This document shows, one piece after another, positions 31,500-39,948 of a stretch of DNA of 64,000 bases; position 1 is the first letter of the stretch, and the number at the start of each line of letters is the position of its first letter. The stretch covers positions 230,887 through 294,886 of the forward strand of contig NZ_QORW01000006.1 of the NCBI RefSeq assembly GCF_003574735.1, given 5' to 3'. The DNA comes from Dongia deserti. GTDB taxonomy: Bacteria; Pseudomonadota; Alphaproteobacteria; Dongiales; Dongiaceae. The notes beneath the pieces were generated by a model, which saw only the letters and a list, made by a program, of their open reading frames with translations, made no database searches and was not told the DNA's origin. The translations under genes were made by a program, and so were the position numbers.

Positions 31500-31916
31500 A
31501 TGACGGCGACGGGCGGACAGGGCACGTCGCCAGTTTGGCCGGTCTCCATCAAGGGTGTCTGCCTGGTCGGCGCCAAGGTTGTTCTCCTCAAGAACGAGCG
31601 CGACGAGTGGGAGCTGCCCGGCGGCCGGCTGGAAGCGGGGGAAGATCCGGTTCCCTGCCTGAAGCGGGAACTGGAGGAGGAGCTGGGAATCGAGGCCGAG
31701 ATCGGCGATCTCATCGATTGCTGGCGCTATCCGGTGCTTCCGACCCGCGCGGTGCTGATCGTGACCTTCGGCGTCCTGCCGATGGCTGAGCGAAAACTCC
31801 GGCTCAGCAATGAACATAAGGAACTGGGCCTGTTCGCCCCGGCCGAGATCGCGGGGTTGAACATGCCGGAAGGGTATCGCCGCTCGATCCGGGATTGGGT
31901 TTCCCGGCTGGGCTAG
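31500..31916 (+). CDS. Nudix hydrolase inserted between atpD and atpC
   Basis: 138 residues with a perfect Nudix box at residues 42-64: Gly42, Glu48, then RELEEELGI fitting G-x5-E-x7-REUxEExGU. It therefore should hydrolyse a nucleoside diphosphate linked to another group. The N-terminal strand KGVCLVGAKVVLLKNERDEW and the C-terminal EGYRRSIRDWV give no substrate clue. It starts 12 bases after atpD with no clear Shine-Dalgarno and stops 16 bases before atpC, all on the same strand, so it is almost certainly part of the ATP synthase transcript. It could remove a toxic or regulatory nucleotide, but that is inference. Confidence 0.9.
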   Translation: MTATGGQGTSPVWPVSIKGVCLVGAKVVLLKNERDEWELPGGRLEAGEDPVPCLKRELEEELGIEAEIGDLIDCWRYPVLPTRAVLIVTFGVLPMAERKLRLSNEHKELGLFAPAEIAGLNMPEGYRRSIRDWVSRLG

Positions 31917-31932
31917 GTGGGAAGGATGGAAG

Positions 31933-32346
31933 ATGCCGGATACGGTCAAATTCGAGCTGGTCTCGCCGGAGCGCTTGCTGTTCTCCGCGGATGTCGAGTC
32001 GGTGGTGGTGCCGGGCACCGAGGGTGACTTCGGCGTCCTGCCGGGCCACGCGCGCCTCATCTCCACCGTCCGGCCCGGGGTGATCTCGGTGTTCCAAGGC
32101 GGCAAGGTGACGGACCGCATTTTCGTCGAGGGCGGCTTCGCCGAGGTCACCGGCGCCGGCTGCACGGTTCTGGCCGAGCATGCGCTCCCGGTCGCGGAAA
32201 TCCAGCGTGACCAGGCTCTGCAGGCCATCCAGGACGCCCGAGAGGATGTCGAGGACGCCAAGGACGACGAGACCCGGAAAGAGGCAATGAAGACCCTGGA
32301 AGTCGCCGAGGCCCGGTTACAAGCGGTCGACGTGGTTGTTTACTGA
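31933..32346 (+). CDS. atpC: F1 ATP synthase epsilon subunit
   Basis: 137 residues. The N-terminal beta sandwich is recognisable by KFELVSPERLLFSADVESVVVPGTEGDFGVLPGHA, and the C-terminal two-helix part by AIQDAREDVEDAKDDETRKEAMKTLEVAEARLQ. It acts as rotor-stalk protein and regulatory brake. A good GGAAGG ribosome binding site precedes the ATG. It is separated from atpD by the Nudix gene, which is unusual. Confidence 0.95.
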   Translation: MPDTVKFELVSPERLLFSADVESVVVPGTEGDFGVLPGHARLISTVRPGVISVFQGGKVTDRIFVEGGFAEVTGAGCTVLAEHALPVAEIQRDQALQAIQDAREDVEDAKDDETRKEAMKTLEVAEARLQAVDVVVY

Positions 32347-32490
32347 CCTGCCGGCTTGAGACGGGCTTCCTGTCACATGCTTGTCAGAGTGGCACGCCTC
32401 GCCTAACCTCCGGGCCATCCCCATGTTCGGCTGGCATCCTGAGGGGAGAGGAGCCGGCTATGTCAACTGAGTGGTAACGCACCGACGACC

Positions 32491-33306
32491 ATGAAGCACT
32501 GGACGCTGGAGCAGATTCCCTGGAATCAGTTCGACCCCGCGCGGGTCGATCCGGAATTCGTAAAGCTGGTGAAGGCCGCCGCCATGGTGGAATTCAACGG
32601 CGGGGACTACGCGACCTATCTCAACCGGGTGTTTGCGGACGACCCGGAGTTCCAGGCCGTCGCTGCCGAATGGGCGCAGGAGGAAGTGCAGCACGGGCAG
32701 GCCCTTGCCCGGTGGGCAAAGCTGGCCGACCCCAGCTTCGATTTCGCAACGGCCTTCAAACGTTTCACCGACGGCTATTCCATCGACATTGATGCCGAGG
32801 AATCAGTGCGCGGTTCGCGGGCCGGAGAGCTGGTGGCGCGCTGCATCGTGGAGACCGGAACCTCCTCCTACTACGCGGCGCTTCGGGAGGCGACGGACGA
32901 GCCCGTGCTGAAGGAGATCTGCCGCAACATCGCGGCGGATGAGCTCAGGCACTACAAGCTCTTCTATAGCAACCTGCGGCGCTACCTGGATCGCGAAGGC
33001 CTCAACGGCTGGAGGCGCTTGAAGGTGACGCTGCAGCGGCTTGGCGAATCGGAGGATGACGAGCTCGCCTACGCCTATTTCGCCGCCAACCATCCGGATG
33101 AGAAGTATGACCGCTCGCGCTTCGCCCGGGCCTATGCGCGCCGGGCCTATGCGGTCTATCGCCGGCACCACGTGGAGCGCGGCATCGCCATGGCGCTGAA
33201 GGCGAGCGGCCTTGCGCCCACCGGCCGGCTCAATCGCTGGCTGACCACGCTCGCCTGCTGGTTCATGCAGGTCCGCCTCCGGCGCCTCGAGGCCATCAAC
33301 GCCTAA
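32491..33306 (+). CDS. Ferritin-like diiron-fold protein
   Basis: 271 residues. Paired metal-ligand motifs typical of ferritin-like four-helix bundles are visible: EFNGGDYATYL near residue 34, EEVQHGQALARWA near 66, ETGTSSYYAALREAT near 125 and ADELRHYKLFYSNL near 155. Two of these are E-x-x-H. A basic C-terminal region follows with a possible amphipathic or membrane-associating helix (LNRWLTTLACWFMQVRL). Relatives include acyl-ACP desaturase-like and rubrerythrin-like proteins; I cannot say whether it stores iron or oxidises a substrate. It lies 144 bases after atpC and stands alone. Confidence 0.75.
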   Translation: MKHWTLEQIPWNQFDPARVDPEFVKLVKAAAMVEFNGGDYATYLNRVFADDPEFQAVAAEWAQEEVQHGQALARWAKLADPSFDFATAFKRFTDGYSIDIDAEESVRGSRAGELVARCIVETGTSSYYAALREATDEPVLKEICRNIAADELRHYKLFYSNLRRYLDREGLNGWRRLKVTLQRLGESEDDELAYAYFAANHPDEKYDRSRFARAYARRAYAVYRRHHVERGIAMALKASGLAPTGRLNRWLTTLACWFMQVRLRRLEAINA

Positions 33307-33312
33307 ACCAGG

Positions 33313-33945
33313 TCAGGACGCCGGCCGCAGCCGATTCCGGACCACCGTCCGGCGGAGCAGATGGCGCAGCCGCTTGTGCCAGGGTTGATAGCGCCCAACG
33401 TTGGCGTGGGGCAGCGGTTGGTTGGGCACGGGCTTGCCCAGGAACCGGCACAGCTTAGGCCAGCCGTCACCGTTCTCCCAATTCATGACCAGAAGATCGT
33501 TCGGGCGCCCGGCAAAGTAGCGCAGGACCTCGTCGTTATGCCGCAAGTAGCGGTCGACATAGGCCTGCCTGTGCTGAAGGTCTTCCTCAAAGCCATAAAT
33601 GATCTTGCGGATTTCCACGATGTCGGGACGGGGACGGGCGCCGCGCGTGCTGATGTGGTTCTCGTAGCTCCGCCACCACCGTTCGATGTCCCGCACGGTC
33701 AGGATGAATTTGCTGTTGGGGTAGCGTTGGTCGAGCTCCTTGTAGAGCAGGATCCATGGCCAGTCTTCGAACACATCAAACTGGTCGACAACCGAGAAGA
33801 TGCGGTCAAGGTTGCCGTCTCTGACATTGTAAACGAGGTCAAGATCTTGACCCTGATGCTTGTAACCTAGAATTTCCAGACAGGAACCGAGCGTCGTCGT
33901 GCCCGTCTTGGCCCAGCCGATACAGAAAACCTTGCCGTCCGTCAT
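33313..33945 (-). CDS. Sulfotransferase-family protein
   Basis: 210 residues. The 5'-phosphosulfate-binding loop is CIGWAKTGTTTLGSCLEILG (about residues 7-26), and the 3'-phosphate-binding strand-helix is NSKFILTVRDIERWWRSY (about 77-94). The protein resembles the small sulfotransferases of the 'P-loop sulfotransferase, VRD' type found in many marine and soil alphaproteobacteria. It would transfer sulfate from PAPS to an acceptor that is unknown. It is convergent with the ferritin-like gene, six bases apart. Confidence 0.82.
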   Translation of the reverse strand: MTDGKVFCIGWAKTGTTTLGSCLEILGYKHQGQDLDLVYNVRDGNLDRIFSVVDQFDVFEDWPWILLYKELDQRYPNSKFILTVRDIERWWRSYENHISTRGARPRPDIVEIRKIIYGFEEDLQHRQAYVDRYLRHNDEVLRYFAGRPNDLLVMNWENGDGWPKLCRFLGKPVPNQPLPHANVGRYQPWHKRLRHLLRRTVVRNRLRPAS

Positions 33946-33956
33946 ATGCTCATCCC

Positions 33957-33983
33957 AAAAACCCGGCGGGCCCTCGAGCCGGG
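33957..33983 (-). terminator. Intrinsic terminator (minus strand) after the DUF599 gene
   Basis: Read on the minus strand: CCCGGC, a 10-base loop, GCCGGG and then TTTTT. It lies downstream of the DUF599 stop and upstream of the sulfotransferase start, so it separates the two units. Confidence 0.75.
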
Positions 33984-34061
33984 ATGACCATCAGCACGTG
34001 GACGCTATGACACAAATTGCCATCCGGCACAGAAACAAATCTGCGACACCGGTCGAAGTGA

Positions 34062-34781
34062 TCAGCCCTTCAGGTCGCGATCGACCTCATGCAGCAGGGC
34101 CGCATAGCCCTTGATTGCGCCGGCGGCGGGCGAGGCGATCTGCCGATAGACCAACACAAAGGTCACGAACGCTGTCGCGCCCATGAAGAACAGGGGGTGA
34201 AAGAACCAGCCGACCCAGGCGAGGGCATAGTAGTAGGTGCGGAAGCCGCTGTGGAAATTGGTGACGGCGCTGTTCAGCACGACCGACATCTGGTTTCCCA
34301 TCTGCTCGATCATCGCGTCAGTCAGTTGATCCTTGAGCGGCGCCGAGCCCAGCAGTGCCAGATAGTAGTTGTATTGCAGCAGTGCCCAGGTGAAGCGATA
34401 GAAGCCGTAGATGAACACGCACACCAGCCCGATCAGCTTGATCTGGAACAGCTCGACGGTGGTGTGCGCAACGAAGCTGCTTTGGGTCGCGAGCCGGTAG
34501 GCCATGTCGGTATTGCCGAGCACGCCAAGCAGCGCCACCACGATCAACAGCGTGGCCGAGCTGAACAGGGCGATCGAATTGATGGAATGGCCGGTGAGGA
34601 TCGAATCCAGCACCCGATCCTCGCGCGCCAGATAGCGCCGCATCCAGCGGGTCCGAATCTCGCGCATTCGGGCATTGAGCAGCCGGTCGCCACTGTGATC
34701 GGCATAACGCGAATAGGCGACGATGGCCGCGAAGAACAGAGCCAGCGCCAGGACGTCCAGTGCACTTGCGTTGAAGATCAT
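34062..34781 (-). CDS. DUF599 family membrane protein
   Basis: 239 residues. Four hydrophobic segments are visible (about residues 8-22, 65-87, 112-133 and 183-210), with the polar block LLNARMREIRTRWMRRYLAREDRVLDSIL after the first helix. The later GHSINSIALFSSATLLIVVALLGVL and HSGFRTYYYALAWVGWFFHPLFF blocks are DUF599 features. Function unknown. The gene is preceded 24 bases upstream by the PilZ-domain gene and ends at a terminator. Confidence 0.85.
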   Translation of the reverse strand: MIFNASALDVLALALFFAAIVAYSRYADHSGDRLLNARMREIRTRWMRRYLAREDRVLDSILTGHSINSIALFSSATLLIVVALLGVLGNTDMAYRLATQSSFVAHTTVELFQIKLIGLVCVFIYGFYRFTWALLQYNYYLALLGSAPLKDQLTDAMIEQMGNQMSVVLNSAVTNFHSGFRTYYYALAWVGWFFHPLFFMGATAFVTFVLVYRQIASPAAGAIKGYAALLHEVDRDLKG

Positions 34782-34805
34782 CGCAGGCGCGCTACATCGT
34801 CGAGA

Positions 34806-35159
34806 TCAGCGCCGCTTGAAGCGGTCGGCGAAGCAGCGCTCAAAGAACTCGTAGATCTCCGGACTCATCGCGTCGAACTGCAGGGCGATGCTTTTGCCGG
34901 GCACAACTCGGATCACCTTGACCGCGATCCGCATGCGGAAGTCGGCGGTGTTGTCCCTGGCCTTGATATCGATCTGCACGGCGTCGCCCGCCGCGCGCTC
35001 GCCCGCGTAGCCTTCGATCAGCAGGCCGCCCAAGGACCAATTCATGGTCTGGTAGGCGACGCCGTCCAGCCGCACCGTGAAGATCGGCAATGGCAGACGT
35101 CGGTCGCGCCGCCGCTCCGCCCCGCGAACTTGCTGGTACCCCATCGTGTAAGAGGTCAT
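34806..35159 (-). CDS. PilZ-domain protein (candidate c-di-GMP receptor)
   Basis: 117 residues, essentially one PilZ domain. The N-terminal arginine motif is ERRRDRRLPLPI (R-x-x-x-R, about residues 15-26), and the second ligand motif is NWSLGGLLIEGY (N/D-x-S-x-x-G, about 40-51). Both are intact, so c-di-GMP binding is plausible. No output domain is attached. The gene probably shares a transcript with DUF599 downstream. An in-frame ATG five codons in is an alternative start. Confidence 0.85.
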   Translation of the reverse strand: MTSYTMGYQQVRGAERRRDRRLPLPIFTVRLDGVAYQTMNWSLGGLLIEGYAGERAAGDAVQIDIKARDNTADFRMRIAVKVIRVVPGKSIALQFDAMSPEIYEFFERCFADRFKRR

Positions 35160-35241
35160 GAACTCCCCCGGTCCTCTATTCGAATCACTCTATCAGACGG
35201 TCGACATGCTGTCTGCGGCGACGGCCGGGCTATGGTCCAGA

Positions 35242-36993
35242 CTAGAACTGGCTGTTAAGGACGGGTGAATCCGGCCCTTCGATCACGCTCGCCGGCCAGA
35301 TCGCGACCCATCGGTCGCGCGCCACGCCGCGGAACATCGGCAGGGCCGGCAGGCGCAGCGGCGAGCCGTCGAAATAGGTGACGATCGCACCGGCCGGATG
35401 GGCGGCGGCCCAGCGCGCGGCCTCCACCCGCGTGCGGACGGGCTGCGGGGCAATCTCCAGCCTGCCCGCGAAGTCGAACTCGCCGCGATAGTCGGAGAAC
35501 ACCGCGACCGACAGGCCGGCATCCTGCAGCTGCTTCATGCGGCTGGCGACCGGCGTCAGGTCGAAGAAGGGCCTGAGATTGCCGTCGAACTCTAGGTTGA
35601 GCGACGTCATGAGCAAGGTCGGCAGGATCGCGACCTGCAGGGTGCGCGAGACCTGATGGCTCGGTGACAATTGCGCCAGGATATAGCCGATCACCAGCAG
35701 TGAGAGGCCGGCGGCGAGCCCGATGCCGCCGAGCCAGATCGGCAGCGGCGCGCCGAACACCTGGCGCCAGACCACATCCAGATGCGCGGTCGGCACGATG
35801 TTCATCAGGAAGAAGATGAGCCCGATGAAGAGCGCGAAGAAGCCCGGCACCACGGCATGGAAGTCCTTCGGCTTGATCTCCTGTGTCGCGAGCAGCCGCG
35901 CGCCCAGAAGCGACAGGGGGCAGACCACCGACAACAACCCGACGAGCTGCCAGCCGGAAACGACGCCCGCGATTACCGTGGCCGCCAGAAACGCGAGGCA
36001 GAGGCGGAAGCCGACGCCGACCTTTTCCCGCAGATGGCGGCTGAGCGCGCGCGACAGGGTCTTCCAGCAGATCCAGGGGTACAGCACGACCGGCAACAGG
36101 AGCAGCGACCATGGCTCGGAGCGAGACGCTTCGGTGGCCGGATCGCTCCAGCCATTGCCAAAATGGAACAGCATCTGCTCGCCGCCCAGCGTACGCAGCC
36201 AGAGCCACGCCGGCAGCAGGGCCAACGTGCTGATCACCAAGCCCCCCAGCATCCACAGGATGATGCTACGCTCCTGCCGCGTCACATCGTCCAGCAGCCA
36301 GATGCCGATGGCGCACAGCATGGGCACCAGCGCCCAGGACCAGCCCCCCGCCATCACCGCCAGCGCGGCCGCAGCCGCGCTCAGCAGCCAGCCTGCGATG
36401 GTGCGGAAGAAGCCCGGCTTGCCCATCCACAGTTCGCTCAGGGCATGAAAGCTGGCGAGGATGAAGGGCAAGGCGACGGTCTGCGGCTCCACCATGGTCA
36501 TGGCCACCGCAAAGGCGCCGACACCGGTCAGCAGCAGCCGCGCGAAGATCGGCGTGGCTGCCCGATGCGGCCACAGCACCAAGGCGGTCCGCCCGACGAG
36601 AAGGACGGTAGCGATGGCCGCCAGCGCCGGCACCAGCCGTGGCCACCACTCGCTTACGCCAAAGACCTGCCAACCACCCACGATCAGCCAATGCAGCAGC
36701 GGCGGAATCTCCGGCGCAAGCAGCCCATTGCGCAGCGGTACCAGCGTGTCGCGCAGATACATATGCCAGGCGGATGCCAGCGTCTCGAGTTCGATCGGCG
36801 CCGTGGTCGGCCGCCAGGCGAGCGCCCCGAAGATCAGCACGGCCATGAACAGGAACGGCGCCGTCCGCGACAGCCTCTGCAGGAAGGGAGAAAGGCTCGT
36901 CTCCTCCGGCAGCGCCTCGATGCGCGGCGCGTCGCGCTCTTCTGCCGGAATCAGTTGTTCGTGCTGCCGGGTCTCCAGACTCACGTTCGCCAT
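35242..36993 (-). CDS. Polytopic membrane protein of the GT-C / ArnT-like glycosyltransferase type
   Basis: 583 residues with about a dozen hydrophobic segments between residues 47 and 440 and a soluble C-terminal domain. The first periplasmic loop after helix 1 contains an acidic patch (PTTAPIELETLASAW) and the arrangement LRNGLLAPEIPPLLHWLIVGGW-QVFGVSEWWPRL. In ArnT/PMT (dolichyl-phosphate-mannose mannosyltransferase-like) enzymes, this region holds the catalytic acid followed by P-L-x-x-W and an E-x-x-R pair. That makes a lipid-linked sugar transferase likely; neither acceptor nor donor is known. The gene stands alone, divergent from the aminopeptidase. Confidence 0.7.
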   Translation of the reverse strand: MANVSLETRQHEQLIPAEERDAPRIEALPEETSLSPFLQRLSRTAPFLFMAVLIFGALAWRPTTAPIELETLASAWHMYLRDTLVPLRNGLLAPEIPPLLHWLIVGGWQVFGVSEWWPRLVPALAAIATVLLVGRTALVLWPHRAATPIFARLLLTGVGAFAVAMTMVEPQTVALPFILASFHALSELWMGKPGFFRTIAGWLLSAAAAALAVMAGGWSWALVPMLCAIGIWLLDDVTRQERSIILWMLGGLVISTLALLPAWLWLRTLGGEQMLFHFGNGWSDPATEASRSEPWSLLLLPVVLYPWICWKTLSRALSRHLREKVGVGFRLCLAFLAATVIAGVVSGWQLVGLLSVVCPLSLLGARLLATQEIKPKDFHAVVPGFFALFIGLIFFLMNIVPTAHLDVVWRQVFGAPLPIWLGGIGLAAGLSLLVIGYILAQLSPSHQVSRTLQVAILPTLLMTSLNLEFDGNLRPFFDLTPVASRMKQLQDAGLSVAVFSDYRGEFDFAGRLEIAPQPVRTRVEAARWAAAHPAGAIVTYFDGSPLRLPALPMFRGVARDRWVAIWPASVIEGPDSPVLNSQF

Positions 36994-37099
36994 CCTCCTG
37001 TCGCGCCTAGCATATCGACGCCCGCGCGCTCTAGGAAGCGGGCGGAAGCATGGCTACAATCCGCGCCGACCACGCCGTTTCCATCAAGGGAGTCCAGTC

Positions 37100-38557
37100 T
37101 TGTTCGACCATCTGATCGACCGCGCGGCACAAGCTGTCGAGATCGTGCCGCTGCGCGCCCAGCGCCTGGAGGCCTGGATGAAGCGCCAGCCGCAATCGGT
37201 CGGCCAATGGATCCGCGCCGCGGGGTTCACCGCCAAGCCGGGAAGCACGTGCCTGGTGCCGAACGGCGAAGGCGGCCTGGCGCAGGTGGTGGTCGGAATC
37301 GAGGAAGGACTCGATCGTTGGTCGATGGCCTCGCTGCCCACGTCGCTGCCGAAGGGCGATTACAGGCTCGCGGACGAGGTCGATGGCGCGGAAGCAGAGG
37401 CGGCCTGCTTCGCCTGGGCGATCGGCGCCTACCGGTTCCAGCGCTACAAGAAGCGCAGCGGGGACCTGGCGCGCCTGGTCTGGCCTGCGGGTGTCGATCG
37501 CCCTGCGGTGCGCCGCACGGTTGCAGCCCTGACCCTCGCGCGCGACCTCATCAACACGCCGGCGGAGGATATGGGCCCGCCGCATCTGGCCGCGGCCGCG
37601 CGTGCCGTCGCCAAGGCGCATAAGGCGAAGTTCAACGTCATCGTCGGCGATGATCTGCTGAAGAGGAACTACCCGGCGATCCACGCGGTTGGCCGCGCCG
37701 CCGCGCGGCCGCCGCACCTGATCGACATGAGCTGGGGCACCAGCGGCCCGCGCCTGGTGCTGGTCGGCAAGGGCGTGTGCTTCGACAGCGGCGGACTGGA
37801 TCTCAAGCCCTCCAGCGGCATGCTGCTGATGAAAAAGGACATGGGCGGCGCTGCCTTGATGCTGGCGCTGTCCCGGATGATCATGGATGCAGGGTTGAAG
37901 GTGCGCCTGCGCCTGCTCATCCCCGCGGTGGAAAACGCGGTCAACGGCAATGCCTATCGCCCGCTCGACGTCATCCGTACGCGCAAGGGCATCACGGTCG
38001 AGATCGGCAACACCGACGCGGAGGGGCGCGTCATCCTGTGCGACGCGCTGGCGGAGGCGCATCGTGACAAGCCCGACCTCATCCTCGATGCCGCCACGCT
38101 GACCGGCGCGGCGCGCGTGGCGTTGGGGCCCGATCTGCCGGCCCTGTTCTGTAATGACGACGACGTCGCGGAGGCGCTGCTGCGCCACGCCAAGGCGGAG
38201 GATGACCCGATGTGGCGCCTGCCGCTGCACAAGGGTTATCGCGCACTGCTCGACAGCAAGGTTGCCGACATCAGCAATGTCGGCAGCGGTTCTTTTGCCG
38301 GCGCCATCACCGCCGCGCTCTATCTGCAGGAATTCATCGAGCCCGGCACGCGGTGGGCCCACATCGACACCTTCGCCTGGAACAACCGCGACCGGCCCGG
38401 CCGGCCGGAAGGCGGCGAGGCGCTCGGCCTGCGGGCCCTCTTCTCGTTCGTGCAGGCCTGGGCACAGCCGGGCAAGGGGAAGGGCAGCGCCATCATCGCA
38501 CCCAAGCCCGCACCGCGGCCGCGGCCGGTGAATCAAAGGACGCGAAGAAGGCGGTAG
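37100..38557 (+). CDS. M17 leucyl aminopeptidase (TTG start)
   Basis: 485 residues. The M17 signature NTDAEGRVILCDAL is intact, and the metal/active-site stretch GLVLVGKGVCFDSGGLDLKPSS-like (LVLVGKGVCFDSGGLDLK) and MKKDMGGAA are also seen. A shorter N-terminal domain precedes the catalytic half (from about residue 165). The C-terminus carries a basic Pro/Arg-rich tail. I chose TTG at 37100 because AAGGGAG lies seven bases upstream and the frame before it is the antisense of the glycosyltransferase gene. The HIT-family gene follows after 24 bases. Confidence 0.9.
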   Translation: MFDHLIDRAAQAVEIVPLRAQRLEAWMKRQPQSVGQWIRAAGFTAKPGSTCLVPNGEGGLAQVVVGIEEGLDRWSMASLPTSLPKGDYRLADEVDGAEAEAACFAWAIGAYRFQRYKKRSGDLARLVWPAGVDRPAVRRTVAALTLARDLINTPAEDMGPPHLAAAARAVAKAHKAKFNVIVGDDLLKRNYPAIHAVGRAAARPPHLIDMSWGTSGPRLVLVGKGVCFDSGGLDLKPSSGMLLMKKDMGGAALMLALSRMIMDAGLKVRLRLLIPAVENAVNGNAYRPLDVIRTRKGITVEIGNTDAEGRVILCDALAEAHRDKPDLILDAATLTGAARVALGPDLPALFCNDDDVAEALLRHAKAEDDPMWRLPLHKGYRALLDSKVADISNVGSGSFAGAITAALYLQEFIEPGTRWAHIDTFAWNNRDRPGRPEGGEALGLRALFSFVQAWAQPGKGKGSAIIAPKPAPRPRPVNQRTRRRR

Positions 38558-38581
38558 TGCAACTTTCGGAGATCAGGTCGT

Positions 38582-39016
38582 ATGCCACAGTGCCTGTTCT
38601 GCCAGCTGATTGCTGGTGAGGCCCGCTCCGAGGCGATCTACGAGTATGATCTCTTGATAGCGCTCGCCGACATCCATCCAATTCGGACGGGGCACACCCA
38701 GATCGTCTCGCGCGAGCACGTTCCCTATTTCGAGAGCCCGCCGGAAGCGACCGCCAGCCGATCGATTAATGTCGGCCAACGCTTGTCGCGAGCGATGAAG
38801 ACAGTCTATGGCGCTCCGCGCGTCGCCTTCGTATTGACAGGTGGCGATCACGCGCACGTACATGCGCATGTGGTGCCGATGCACGAAATGACGGATATCA
38901 CGTCGCGTCGGTACATCGCTGAGGAAAAACTGACCTTCCGTTCGACGCCCCGCGCATCTGACGAAGAATTGGCGTCCGCCGGCGCAGCATTGCGCGCCGC
39001 GTTGCGGGGCTCTTAG
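38582..39016 (+). CDS. HIT-family nucleotide-binding hydrolase
   Basis: 144 residues. The histidine triad appears as HAHVHAHVVPMHEM (HxHxHxx) near residues 89-102, after the usual CLFCQLIAGEARSEAIYE start and the HTQIVSREHVPYF strand. HIT proteins hydrolyse nucleotide phosphoramidates or dinucleoside polyphosphates. It lies downstream of the aminopeptidase and its last four bases overlap the 3' end of the convergent dehydrogenase gene. Confidence 0.9.
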   Translation: MPQCLFCQLIAGEARSEAIYEYDLLIALADIHPIRTGHTQIVSREHVPYFESPPEATASRSINVGQRLSRAMKTVYGAPRVAFVLTGGDHAHVHAHVVPMHEMTDITSRRYIAEEKLTFRSTPRASDEELASAGAALRAALRGS

Positions 39017-39948
39017 TATCCACGCGCGCAATCGACGACATGGTCCAGCCCCTCGCCGGCTTCAAATTTGGCGATCTGCTTGGCGATGCGCCAAGCCGCG
39101 GAGCGCGGGTCGGTGATGCTGGCATTATGCGGCGTGATATAGAGCCGCTCAGTCGACCAGAAGGGATGCTCCGGCGGCAGCGGTTCGGTCTCGAACACAT
39201 CGAGCGTGGCGGCATTGATCTGGCCCGACGCCATCGCCGCCGACAGATCCGCTTCGACCAGATGCCCACCGCGCGCGGCATTGATGATGCTGGCGCGGCG
39301 CGGCAGCTGCGCGAACAAGGCGGCATTGAGGATGCCGCGTGTATCGGCCGTCAGCGGCAGCAGGCAGACGAGTATTTCGGTCTTGGAGAGGAATGCCGGC
39401 AACTGGTCCGCGCCAAAGAAGCTCTCTACCTTCGGCAGCGACTTGGGCGTGCGGCTCCAGCCGCGGACCGTGAAGCCGAACTCGACCAGTCTTTCAGCGG
39501 CGGCTGATCCCAGCTCGCCCAGGCCCATGATCCCGATGGTGCGGTCCCATGGCGCGGGGTAGCTGTGCGGCCGCCACGTGGAGCAACTCTGCGCCGCTTC
39601 CAGCTCCCACACCTTGCGGTGATGGAACAGGCACTGCCAGAGCACGTATTCGACCATGCCGCGGGTCAGCTCCGGCTCCACCATGCGCACCAGCGGCACA
39701 TCGCGCGGCAGACTGGAATCCGCCAGCAAGCGGTCAACGCCGGCGCCGATGCCGAAGATGATCTTGAGATTTTTCATAGCCGGCCAGATGCCAGGCGGTG
39801 CTTTCCAGGCGAGACAATACGGAACGTCGGAGACATCCTGCCCCGGTTCATAGGGCTGGAAGTCGATCTCCGGTGCGACCTCGGCGAACGCGTTGATCCA
39901 GGAGTCCGTTCGCGCGCCGGCGCCGACGAACAGCAGGGTGCGGTTCAT
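39013..39948 (-). CDS. ghrA: Glyoxylate/hydroxypyruvate reductase (GhrA-type)
   Basis: 311 residues, D-2-hydroxyacid dehydrogenase of the GhrA type. The NAD(P)-binding motif is GIMGLGELGSAAAERL (about residues 140-155). The catalytic Arg lies in INAARGGHLVEADL, the Glu in LDVFETEPLPPEHPFW and the His in LYITPHNASIT. It probably reduces glyoxylate or hydroxypyruvate. Its ATG overlaps the stop of the second half of the ABC transporter operon (ATGA), so it is the last gene of a yejABEF-ghrA transcript; the link between peptide import and this reductase is unclear. Confidence 0.88.
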   Translation of the reverse strand: MNRTLLFVGAGARTDSWINAFAEVAPEIDFQPYEPGQDVSDVPYCLAWKAPPGIWPAMKNLKIIFGIGAGVDRLLADSSLPRDVPLVRMVEPELTRGMVEYVLWQCLFHHRKVWELEAAQSCSTWRPHSYPAPWDRTIGIMGLGELGSAAAERLVEFGFTVRGWSRTPKSLPKVESFFGADQLPAFLSKTEILVCLLPLTADTRGILNAALFAQLPRRASIINAARGGHLVEADLSAAMASGQINAATLDVFETEPLPPEHPFWSTERLYITPHNASITDPRSAAWRIAKQIAKFEAGEGLDHVVDCARGY

